Positions 34,667 through 44,106 of a stretch of DNA of 64,000 nucleotides are shown in pieces. The notes below the pieces were generated by a model. The model saw only the letters and a program-made list of their open reading frames with translations, searched no databases and was not told where the DNA came from. Numbering within the stretch: position 1 is the stretch's first letter; each line of letters opens with the position of its first letter. The position numbers were made by a program, and so were the translations under genes. Source of the stretch: Hypericum androsaemum (Eukaryota; Streptophyta; Magnoliopsida; Malpighiales; Hypericaceae); NCBI GenBank assembly GCA_963995505.1, contig OZ023181.1, positions 7,725,487-7,789,486 on the forward strand, in the 5' to 3' direction.

Positions 34667-35609
34667 CTTTTTTTTATTTTTGTCAATAAAATGACCAAAA
34701 TACCCTTAGAACAAAAAATAAAAAAATCGCTCACATCATCTCTTCTTCTTCCTCTTAAAAAGTTTCCACTTCCGTAAGAACCCTAAGCAATTTCCAATTC
34801 CAATTTTCAATATCAGGGACGACGACCGACCGGATAGCAATAATTAGGGTTCATCCAATTGAACCCGTGCGGGATCCTCCGCTTCGAATCGGTGCTTCAC
34901 GTCGACAACTCGTACACCGACCCGAACTCGCCGTGCCCGATCCTTCGCTTCGAATCGGTTGGAAGAGCGGTTGAGGTGTAGGAACGACTTCATCCGACTG
35001 CAACGGTAGACGGCAGCGATGACGGGGGAACTGCAACCATCGAAGAAAAAGAAGAGCTTTACGACGACGAGCAGGACTCTGCCTCCCTCCTCGTGGTCGT
35101 AGAACGCACACGCTCTCATCTTTGTCGCCGCCGCCGCCGCCGACGACTTATCACCGACCGTTCTCCCTTTTTCGGGAACCCAAAATCGCTTCTTGCTCCC
35201 TGTTTTGTATGCTGCTCCCCCCGCCGACCCACAAAGTTCCTGGCTTTCGCTTCCATCCTGTCGTCGTCGGAGGTGGCCGAGGACGAGGAGGATGACTCGT
35301 CGCCGGAGAGGTACCTCGGGGACACGAAGATCGCAAATTTTGGGAGATTAAAGTGGGACTCCGACAATAAAAGGGTGCCATCTCCAGACGGCCATAGTTG
35401 GAACAGCCGGAGAGGAGAGCCAGGGAGGTCGAGGAATTTTTGTGGACCAAAAAGTTGAATTAGTGCAATTTTCTAGGAGGAATTGGAAATATGAATTTTT
35501 TTGGAGGAAGAAGATATTTTTTTGGAATTTTTTTTTGTTCTAAGGATATTTTTACCATTTCAATGACAAAAAAAACTCATTTAGAGACTCGAAAGTATAA
35601 TAAAATCAA

Positions 35610-36721
35610 GAAAAAAATACATATAAGTACCCTATGATTTTTGAACCGTAAAAAATGTCCAACTTTTTCACGTATTTTATCACGGACGGGTCCATTAGTC
35701 CGGTTTAGAACATTGTTGACATGACATTGGTAAATTACCAAATTAAATAAAATGTGCCCAGAAAACAAAATAAATGACATTGGCTTAATTTGAAAGCTGG
35801 GTTCTCTAGTTGGGAGAAAGGCAACCTAACCACTGGACTACAGGGAACGTATTGCGTGATCACAGCATAAAATGTCTCTAATCATGTTGTTACGCGTGCT
35901 CGGATATTTACCTCTTTCCCTATCCGTTGCTCTCTCCTTCCCTCCCATCGCACCCCACCTTTTCGAATCCCCCAAATCGGAAGACAAAACCCTAATTTAA
36001 CACGTCGGGGTTGAAGGCGATCGGGTGAAAAAGAATGTCGGCCGCCGTCTGCGGGAGCAAGAGGTCGTACTTCTTTGACGACGTTCCGGCGAGTCCTCCG
36101 CGAGTCAGAGACGGCAATCGTCAGAATTCAGAACCAATAAAACCCCAAGATTCCGACGTTCTCGGGGTTGAACCAACTAGGCTCCTTCGACGACGCCTCC
36201 TCCGCGTAAAAGGTTCTCGGGGTTGAGGTCGGGGTTCTCGAGCTCCGGCAATATGAGGTTGTAAGCCATACGAATCCGGTGGGGCTTCATCGCCAAGATC
36301 CAAGTGATAATCCGGTGGGGCTTCTTGGGTTCTATTTATTATTGAATAATGCTTGTAATCAAAATCAGATGATGATGGAATGGAGATGGGGGTGCGTCCT
36401 GGAGGGTGAGGATGGTGGATTGGAGTGAGAGGGGGGACTTTGAAAAATATTAGAAATTTATATAGGATTTTTTTGAAAAGTAATAAACAAATTTGGTAAT
36501 TTATCTACCGTCATGTCAGCATCGAGTAATCCTAATCTAAGCCATGTGGTAGTCCACGTCGGCTATAAAACGATGCCGTTCGCCCAAAAAAAAGACCCGG
36601 ACCTCGGGACCGGTCTGTGACCAAATACGCGAATAAGTTGGACTTTTTTACGGTTTAAAAACTACAGGGTACCCAAAGTGATAATCGGTGAAACTATATA
36701 GTACTTATGTGTACTTTTCTC
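35610..36721. mobile_element. Long-TIR Mutator-like element nested in E, carrying a host gene fragment
   Basis: A perfect 9-bp duplication TAAAATCAA (35601-35609, 36722-36730). Left end GAAAAAAATACATATAAGTA; right end, reverse-complemented, GAGAAAAGTACACATAAGTA. Arms share ACCGTAAAAAATGTCCAACTT, with GTACCCTGTAGTTTTT in the right arm, a phrase also found in elements A, B and C. The GC-rich interior has 5'-UTR-like sequence and a start codon at 36035 opening a captured coding exon. Confidence 0.9.
36035..36226 (+). pseudogene. Captured 5' coding fragment, probably of a CUE-domain protein
   Basis: The frame begins MSAAVCGSKRSYFFDDVPAS. From memory, plant CUE-domain (ubiquitin-binding) proteins begin MSA..CG.KRS.F followed by a PASPP segment and a C-terminal CUE domain. 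Here the resemblance stops after about 22 residues, and no CUE domain lies downstream. The preceding 150 bp (AAAACCCTAATTTAACACGTCG) looks like a host 5' UTR. I infer transduplication of a promoter-proximal exon by the element. Confidence 0.5.
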
Positions 36722-36967
36722 TAAAATCAAACACGAGAGACGTTAACTTGTATTTTGCAAACAGGGAGGACTTTTGAGTAAATCCGAAGGACTTGAGAAT
36801 AATTTCCCCTATATTATAATAAGAGGTTGACAAATAACTTTGTTCTAATAGTATTATTACTTATTAACTAAATTTTTTCTTTGATGTTGTCTTTTGTCAC
36901 TCGATTTGCAGCGTCAGGGTCTTAACTAGAGTAACGAGAACGGCGACCACGGAAGTATCAATTCTTC

Positions 36968-37926
36968 GGGTTTTTGCCCAATATGGTGTTACTATACAAG
37001 TTTATTTACCAATATGGTGTTACTGTTTAAAAAATTTCCAAAATGGTGTTCCTTTCTCAGGTCGAAAATTTTTTTCGACCTAGGGAGCGTAGGTCGAAAT
37101 TTTTTTTCAACATGGGACCAAACCGAAAATTTTTTTTTGACTTCCGTAGTCGAAAGAATTTTTCGACCTGGGACCAAAATCGAAAAAAAATTTCGACCTG
37201 CGGCCATTATTGTACTGTAACAATAGAAACGCGTACTGTGGCAATAGTAAACGGTACTGTAGCAATAGTAAAAAACAACTGTTGCAATGAAAATGGAAAA
37301 AAAACTTACAAAGATAATGTAAGTACAGTGTACTAATATTATTTTTGTTAAGATAATAAAAAATCTAAAAAACTCAAAAATTGGTCTTAAATCTAAGACC
37401 CATTTTTAGAGTTTTTTAGATTTTTAATTATTTTAACAAAATTAATGGTGCTACAGTACAAATTTTTTCAAAAATAGAAGAAGAATGTAAAACTCATTTT
37501 CGAAGTTTTTTTAGATTGTTCATTATTTTAACAAAAATAATGGTGCTATAGTACGAAAATTTTGAAAAATAGAAGAAGAATCTAAAACTAATTTTTCGAG
37601 TTTTTTTAGATTTTTCATTATTTTAACAAAAATAATGGTACTACAGTACGAAAATTTGTAAAAATAGAAGAATCTAAGACCCATTTTTCGAGTTTTTTAG
37701 ATTTCTAACATAAATTTTCAAAAATGTTACAGTACAAAATTTTCACAAAATTTCACTATTTGCTGCAGTACTCGGTCCCAGGTCGAATTTTTTTTCGATT
37801 TTGGTCCCAGGTCGAAAAAAAATTTTGATCTGAGGAGAGAGAGAAACACCATATCCGGAATTTTTTCAATAGTAACACCATTTTGGGGATAAAGTTATAC
37901 TGTAGCACCATTTTGGACAAAAACCA
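36968..37926. mobile_element. Long-TIR Mutator-like element F with internal tandem repeats
   Basis: Perfect 9-bp duplication CAATTCTTC (36959-36967, 37927-37935). Arms carry AATGGTGTTACT/AATGGTGCTACAG phrases in opposite orientation, then GACCTGGGACCAAAATCGAA on one side and its inverse on the other. The AT-rich interior has about 3.4 tandem copies of a 94-bp unit. No coding capacity. Confidence 0.9.
37392..37740. repeat. 94-bp tandem repeat inside element F
   Basis: Unit starts at 37392, 37486, 37581 and 37673 (periods 94, 95, 92). Each has TCTAA(A/G)AC..TTTTTAGATTTTT..TATTTTAACAAAA..AATGGTRCTACAGTAC. The embedded GGTGCTACAGTA also resembles the element's own terminal phrase. Confidence 0.85.
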
Positions 37927-38132
37927 CAATTCTTCTTTCGTCATATTATTAATAAAATTTAATTCTAAAAAAAACTAAATAATTCTGTAGATTATATAAA
38001 GATGTCTTGCGAGCTCCTTTTGGAACTTCTTTATTTTGCACAGAAGGGGAATCGATTATAGAAAGATGTATTGCCATGTGGCGACCGAGCTGGAGGAGGT
38101 GACCCAATGTTGAATTTTTGAATTTTATAAAA

Positions 38133-38745
38133 GGAAAAAGTTTACTTTAGTACCCTGTAGTATCGCCCAAAATCACTTTAGTACCCTGTGGTAAAAAACT
38201 GACCAATCGAGTCATACTTATTCCAATTAACATCAAAAAGGTCCTCGGACAGCTGCCCGGAGCTGTACGGACCCGCCCGCACACTGCCCGGACTACGTGG
38301 CCAGCCACGTCACCAAAACTTGATGACGTGGTGCCACGTGGACGAGGACGAGGAGGAGGAGGAGAAGAGGAGGAGGCGGAGGAGGAGGAGGAGGAGGATG
38401 AAGTGGAGGAGGAGGAGGACGAGGTGGAGGAGGAGGAGGAGGAGGAGGAGGAGGAGGACGAGGAGGAGGAGAAGGAGGAGGCGGAGGAGGAGGAGGAGGA
38501 GGCGGAGGAGGAGGAGGAGAGGAAGAGAGGGAAGGGTCGTCCTCGTCCACGTGGTGCCACGTCATCAAGTTTTGGTGACGTGGCTGGCCACGTAGTCCGG
38601 GCAGGGTGCGGGCGGGTCCGGGCAGCTGCCCGAGGACCTTTTTGATGTTAATTGGAATAAGTATGACTCGATTGGTCGGTTTTTTACCACAGGGTACTAA
38701 AGTGATTTTGGGCGATACCACAGGGTACTAAAGTGGACTTTTCCC
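38133..38745. mobile_element. Long-TIR foldback element B with GGA-repeat loop
   Basis: Perfect 9-bp duplication TTTATAAAA (38124-38132, 38746-38754). Arms of about 210 bp parallel those of element A: two GTACCCTGTRGT motifs per arm, TCATACTTATTCCAATTAAC, a CAGCTG palindrome, and four ACGT-core sites ending CCACGTGG. A to B divergence is concentrated in the second quarter of the arm (ACCAATCGAGTC here). It lies about 320 bp upstream of the BOLA2 start codon. Confidence 0.93.
38351..38536. repeat. GGA-repeat loop of element B
   Basis: About 185 bp of GAGGAGG units with occasional GAGGCGGAGG and GAGGACGAGG variants, purine-rich on the plus strand. Long open frames on both strands here are repeat artefacts. 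Confidence 0.95.
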
Positions 38746-39064
38746 TTTATAAAATTAAGTTTTTATTTGTTTTGGGAAAATAAGTATATTTTTATCCATT
38801 TTGTTCATTACCCATTTTGGAAAAATCCCCACGTGAAGGCATTAGAGAAATAAACCGATCTTATTTTAAAAAAGGAAAAAAGAAAAACTGAGTGGTTTGA
38901 AAATTACAAAATGGGAAGAAACACCAAATAGATACACCACAAATAAAAATGAACCCAACACATTGGGCCTGGCCCAAAACCAAAGGTAAGCTATTTTTTC
39001 TATTTGTTTTCTGCTGAATTAAAACAAATTGTTGTTGCCCTAGCCACCATCAAGCTTCAAAGAC

Positions 39065-40231
39065 ATGGGAGTCACAAAGGAGCAAGTGGAGTCAACCCTC
39101 AAGTCAAAGCTGAATCCTTCCCATCTCGTAACCTTCCTTTTCCTATTTCCATCTTCCGCAACCCCTTTTCTTTTGGGTTTATTTTTTTTGTTTTCATGTC
39201 TTTATTTTTTTCCCACCGATTTGGATTTGGGAATCGTGTGATACGAAGTTGGATAATTGGACAATTTTTTTCACATGGGTTTTGTGTATTCGAAGCTTAC
39301 TATTACTGGAAAGCCTAATCGATCATGTTATAAGACTATTTAATAACGAAATTCTCGGATTTTCGATGGTAGATAATCTGCTTGAGATGCAAATTAGATT
39401 CTCTCTTTTGAGGAACAGTTAAATAACCGGGGTTTTGTTTTATAAGTCGAATTTGTTATACCTGAACCTGGGCACTCCAATTCAAATCCCCGAGCCCAGG
39501 AAAGCTCGGGGTTAAAAATAGATTCCCCCAAAGTCAAGGGTTCAACTTGGCAGGCGGAGGTCCTGGCTATAGACCAGAGACAAGCAACCCCCAACCCGGT
39601 TCTTTGCAGATCAAATCTGTAATAGCGGGGGGTTCGACTTCTTCCGCGTCCACTGTATCGCGATAATACTAAAAGAGGATACTACCGTGTTCCCTTGTTC
39701 TTATTAGAGCAAGTGCTCATTGGTTACTAAATAACTGAAGGCTGGCCTTTTTTTATTTATTGTTATTTTAGTTGGATTGGCCTGCTTCGTTTAGAAGACA
39801 TCAGCTTCCGTTTTAGACCTTTGTGCAACTAACACGTGGTGCTTCTTTTGTTCGCTGCTTTCGTTGTTGTCGCTGATGATCTGTTGCCTTTTCTTGCAGG
39901 AAGTGGTTGATACATCTGGAGGGTGAGAGTTAACTAACTATGTTCATAAGCTCATTTAGTTATAGCTTCCTTTTACCACCTGCTCTGTGCTTTTTTGTTG
40001 TTGATTGATTGTCCTTTTACTGCTACATTTCGCAGATGCGGTGCAAGTTTCGTCGTTGAGATTGCTTCGGACCAATTCGAAGGCAAGAGGTTGCTGGAGA
40101 GGCATCGGATTGTGAACGCTGCTTTAGAAGAGGAGATGAAACAGATCCACGCCCTTTCCATCAAGAAAGCCGTGACTGCAGCGCAATGGAGACAGGAGCA
40201 AGAGAAGGAGAAACCTGCTCCTGCAACTTAA
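39065..40231 (+). CDS. BOLA2: BolA-like protein 2, 3 exons
   Basis: Exons 39065-39127, 39900-39922 and 40036-40231 join to 282 nt, giving 93 residues plus stop. BOLA2 is a small cytosolic/nuclear protein that partners monothiol glutaredoxins (GRXS17 type) through a shared iron-sulfur cluster. The BolA fold is complete: MGVTKEQVESTLKSKLNPSH helix, EVVDTSGGCGASFVVEIAS strand with the conserved Cys, FEGKRLLERHRIVNAALEEE with the conserved invariant-helix-turn-helix His, and EIHALSIKK-type ending (KQIHALSIKKAV). No transit peptide, matching BOLA2 rather than organellar BOLA1/4. Intron 1 (770 bp) holds GC-rich sequence at 39460-39690 that looks like an insertion. Introns are GT..AG and no lesion is seen. 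Element B lies in its promoter region. Confidence 0.95.
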
Positions 40232-40759
40232 AAACATATGTTCAGACCGTTATTCCAATGGCCCACTTCATAAATTTACCCAACTTGAATGTATGTTCAG
40301 GGAATTATTGATTTACAATGAGTTCAATATAAACATTTCACCAACTATTTTAACTTTTTACTGCTAAATTTAGATAGTGCTCCAATGATACTTGAAGACA
40401 CACACCATGGAAAGGTTGTCTCAATTCCCAGCCTCACATATGGATAGCCTATCCTATCCGAAAGTCTTGTATTTCTCGTGGGCGAGGAAAGCACATGCAT
40501 AAATGCTTATTTACTTGCCCCTATGACCAACAGTTAAAATACCAGCAAATCCAGACCACCATCAACATACAATATGCATGCCCGAATGCATACAGAATCG
40601 AACAGTGTCGGATTCGGTCTTACCACTTAAATTATACTAGAATAATACCGTTACATGCCAAACCAATCAGTAGACAGTTTTGGAATCTCCTTCCCACCTT
40701 GTCAATGACCATTAGTTGCTCTGTTCTATATCAGTAGCTTTCTCTCCTCCGCTGGTCCT

Positions 40760-42266
40760 ATGGCTCCCAATCTTGTGCAACCAGCTTCTCATGTGATTCA
40801 CCAAGTAGGCAGAACTACAAAGATTGCCACAACCCAGAGCTGGGTCCCGGCGTCTCGGCCACTGGCCGGCTGCCCGAGATATGGTGTTAGGTGTAGGCCA
40901 TTCTACACCACTAAAGCTTCAGAGTCGAGCTCTAGCTTAGTCGGAGAGAGCAATGAAACGAAAGCCGAAATGGAAGAGAGTACGTCTGTTGGGGAGCTAA
41001 AAGAGCAGCTATACCAGCTGCTCCAAGGTTGGTCTCCTTGAAACATTGACCTCTTAAGTGGTGTTTGTTTTATTCCTTTAGAGTTTTTTCCACTGAACTT
41101 ATGAGCAACTTTGGTTTAAATGTGATGAAAGGGATCAATAGAGGGATTTTTGGAGTCCCATCTTCAAAGAAATCCCAGATTCATGCTCTGGTGGAGCTGC
41201 TGGAGTCCCAGAATCCAATGCCAGAACCTACATCCAATCTTGATAAGGTACAATCAATCTCCGTCTTCTTCCTTACATTGTGGAAGCTCTCTTGAGCCTT
41301 TCCTTTTCGGAAATGGAAGGTTGGTGGTGGCTGGAAACTTGTGTACAGTACAATCACAATCTTGGGTTCAAGGAGAACCAAACTCGGATTGAGAGACTTC
41401 ATCGCACTTGGGGATTTCTTCCAGCACATCGATGTCGCCGAGGTACAAAGTCTTGTATAATAGATAGCATATGTCTACCTTAAACCAACTTTGTGGCCTT
41501 CCACTCTCCGTTTTAGAATCATCGGTTTCGGAATCCGACTCCCTCATCACATTCGTGTTTATACAGTCGTAACAGGTTCTTCATGCATAATACATGATGT
41601 TCTTCTTTCCTTACCTTTTCTCTTTTACTAAGTTGCAACGTTTAATGATGGATGAATGGAGGGCAAAGCAGTTAATCAGATCAAGTTCGATGTGAGAGGA
41701 TTGAATTTGTTGAACGGAAAGCTGACCATTCGAGCCTCCTTCGACATCGCATCTGCATCGGTTAGTCGTACTCTTTCTTTGAGAAGCACAACTTCATCAT
41801 ACTTGAATACTAAATGAACCGTACTCCATTTTACAGAGAGTAAATATAAAGTACGAAAGTTCGACGATTACACCTAACCAGGTAAGTTTCCCTGTCTGCA
41901 ATACTCTTACTCGAAACACTATCGAATACGTATAATGATTCATGTATTGATATATCGGTATCGTTTGCTTTGTTGAGCTAAATCAATAGCTGCTGAATGT
42001 GTTCCGGAAGAACTATGATCTATTACTGGGGATCTTCAATCCAGAGGGCTGGCTTGAAATAACGTATCTACTGCTTCCCTTGCTTCATTTCCTTTATCTT
42101 GTCTGTGCCATTCGGTTTAATTTCATTCTTCTGCAAAATTACTTGAACTTTCCTTAATTTAGTTTCCTGGCCCGCACGCAGATATGTCGATGATAACCTG
42201 AGGATAGGGAGAGATAACAACGGCAACATCTTCATATTAGAGAGATGCGAAGAAGATCAACGTTGA
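40760..42266 (+). CDS. FBN5: Plastid lipid-associated protein/fibrillin, FBN5-like, 7 exons
   Basis: Exons 40760-41027, 41132-41247, 41320-41442, 41662-41760, 41837-41881, 41990-42063 and 42182-42266 join to 810 nt: 269 residues plus stop. The first 60 or so residues are Ser/Thr/Arg-rich, with few acids, as in a chloroplast transit peptide. The PAP/fibrillin domain follows: [87 protein letters not shown], and the C-terminal [24 protein letters not shown] typical of fibrillins. FBN5 in Arabidopsis is stromal and supports plastoquinone synthesis by binding solanesyl diphosphate synthases. The family call is secure; the FBN5 subgroup is inferred from the short length and the C-terminal motif. 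Confidence 0.88.
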
Positions 42267-43990
42267 CCATGTTTTAGTAATGTCTTCTTCGTGTACCTTC
42301 TGATAAAATTTGAATGATAAAGAGAGAATTTGCTCTGTTGTCGATATCGGGAAGGAAGACCGTAGACCGTATAGTAAAGAAGTCATTTGATCATCAGCTG
42401 CCGATTTTTCCGCGGTAAAGTTCTGCATAACTGTGATAACGCTGGACTATCCCCCTACATCTGTGTTTATATCTGTTATTTCTTTTAGGAAGAACATGTT
42501 TGACTTGAAATTTACACATGGACCAACTACCAAATGCCTTTGTGCAACGGTGTAACAGTTTCTATTTGCATGAATAAAGCTTCTTAGGCTCTTTACTTGC
42601 CCTTTTGTAACAAAAGAATTTCACTCCCACTGGTGTTCCTTTTCCTACTAATAAAGCCTTAGAGGGTTTAAGAATGCTTAGATCTCAATGGTACACTAGT
42701 TTGTGTTAATTTTGGCACAATCTGCATCAGGTAAGAAACTTGGCAAACCTTGTCCATCTTGAACAAGAATTGGGCAAGACTAAGATTCCATGAAAGGAAA
42801 AGGGTGCAACACCAAGGCTGGAAGAGTAGTGCAGAGAGAGACAATAAGCCTGGTCAAAGCCACAATAGCAATAAGAAAAGATTAATCATGATGAATGACA
42901 CACTAATCGGTTTAAAACTAAGTGACTAATAGTTAAATGCGGGGTTGGATTTGGTACTGGACGTGTAAAACGCGCCAGGACCGTTCTGCAAGATACAATA
43001 GTTTGCCTAGTTATGATAAAATGATCTACTCGGTTATAATAAAATAGTTTCACGGAGAGTTATTGTTGACATCGTAGTCTCACCTTCTAATTTGATCCAT
43101 CCCATTTAATCTATATTTTCTCTTTTTCTACAATCAATCATAAAACATTCATGTTATAGTTTTAGGCGTAATACTCTATAGCTTGTATCGTAAAACATCA
43201 AATTTTTTGAGTTTTGAGTGATCTAAAGATGTGCTTGTGACACTGAGAACCACTAGACAACTCATAGTTAGCGCAAATAACACTTTACGGAAATTGATCA
43301 AAAATCATGTATCTAATAATCTAATTCTAATTGGAAGATCGTTTGTGTTCCAACTATTTTGGCTCTCCAAAAGTTAGTGTCGTAGCACGATTATTTTATG
43401 CTTATTGGAACAATTAACGAGTTCTTATGGTTTTGGTCATTCGAGATTATTATTCGACGTTATTACCATTTAAGAGTTTATTAGGCAATTTAAACTATTT
43501 ACGACTCTAATTTTATATAGGAGTTGTTTAGTTCCTAGTTTAGGGAGAGATAAATAGATATAATTATTTAGAGGAAATTTTTTCTAAAGGTTGTTTTTAA
43601 CTTTAAAAAGTGGATTATTCATTGCATAGAGATTTTCATCTTTAAGGTTTACCTACATGCCTCGGATGCTGATTTTAGTATCTGAACTCGTGCAACCTCT
43701 CATAAAACAAATTTTTTTAAATATAAGTTGATGTGCAGATGTTCGAATGTGGATTTTTTCTTTAATTTCACATAACTTTTCGAACGAGTTTAAAAAGATT
43801 TTGGATTTTTTTTTATTCGGACATCCAAACACCAACCTATATTTCAAAAAGATTTAGGAAAAATAGTAAAAAAAGAAGTCAGCCTACTTTTTTTTAAAAA
43901 AAAAGTTATTATTTTGAAAAATGTCTTGAGTTGTTAACATTTGGGAAATTTTGGTAACTTTTGGGCAAAAATAAAACAAAACGAAAAGGG
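42267..43990. other. Intergenic between FBN5-like and CARA genes
   Basis: Begins with the FBN5-like 3' UTR region and becomes AT-rich after 42950. No gene, RNA or bounded element was seen. The right end merges into the CARA promoter. Confidence 0.5.
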
Positions 43991-43991
43991 C

Positions 43992-43993
<2 letters not shown>

Positions 43994-44024
<31 letters not shown>
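43994..44024. promoter_or_regulatory. (CT)n tract in the CARA leader/promoter
   Basis: About 15 CT units, with more CT runs down to 44066, 80-110 bp before the CARA start codon. CT/GA tracts next to plant start sites are common core-promoter or 5'-leader features and can bind GAGA-binding BPC proteins. Role here is inferred. Confidence 0.5.
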
Positions 44025-44027
<3 letters not shown>

Positions 44028-44106
44028 GTTTAGCCAAAGGGTTTTTCTCATCTCTTTCTCTCTCTCGTCGACACCGTTGGTACTAACTGAACAAAAACTA
44101 AAACGC

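Larger units (their letters stand above)
33958..36809. mobile_element. Long-TIR Mutator-like element E, hosting two nested insertions
   Basis: Flanks TATATTGTA (33949-33957) and TATATTATA (36810-36818) are a 9-bp duplication with one change. The left arm (GGAAAATTTATTCTCAAG..CAAAAGTC..TTTGTAAAATACA..CGTGTTTGATTTTATTATAC) is mirrored at the right, where it is broken by a second element: the inner half lies at 35500-35609, the outer half at 36731-36809. The left arm is interrupted by a hAT-like MITE (34096-34666). Arms also share CCTTAGAACAAAAAA. The interior (34800-35460) is GC-rich with gene-like content of unknown origin. Confidence 0.85.

Noticed and set aside
38147..38721. Long Ser-, Pro- or Glu-rich frames
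   Set aside because: Same artefact of the GGA loop and arms of element B.
39450..39690. Possible tRNA or structured RNA in BOLA2 intron 1 (CCGAGC..GCTCGGGG hairpin)
   Set aside because: A local hairpin exists (CCCCGAGC / GCTCGGGG), but no cloverleaf or tRNA boxes could be matched; more likely part of an insertion.
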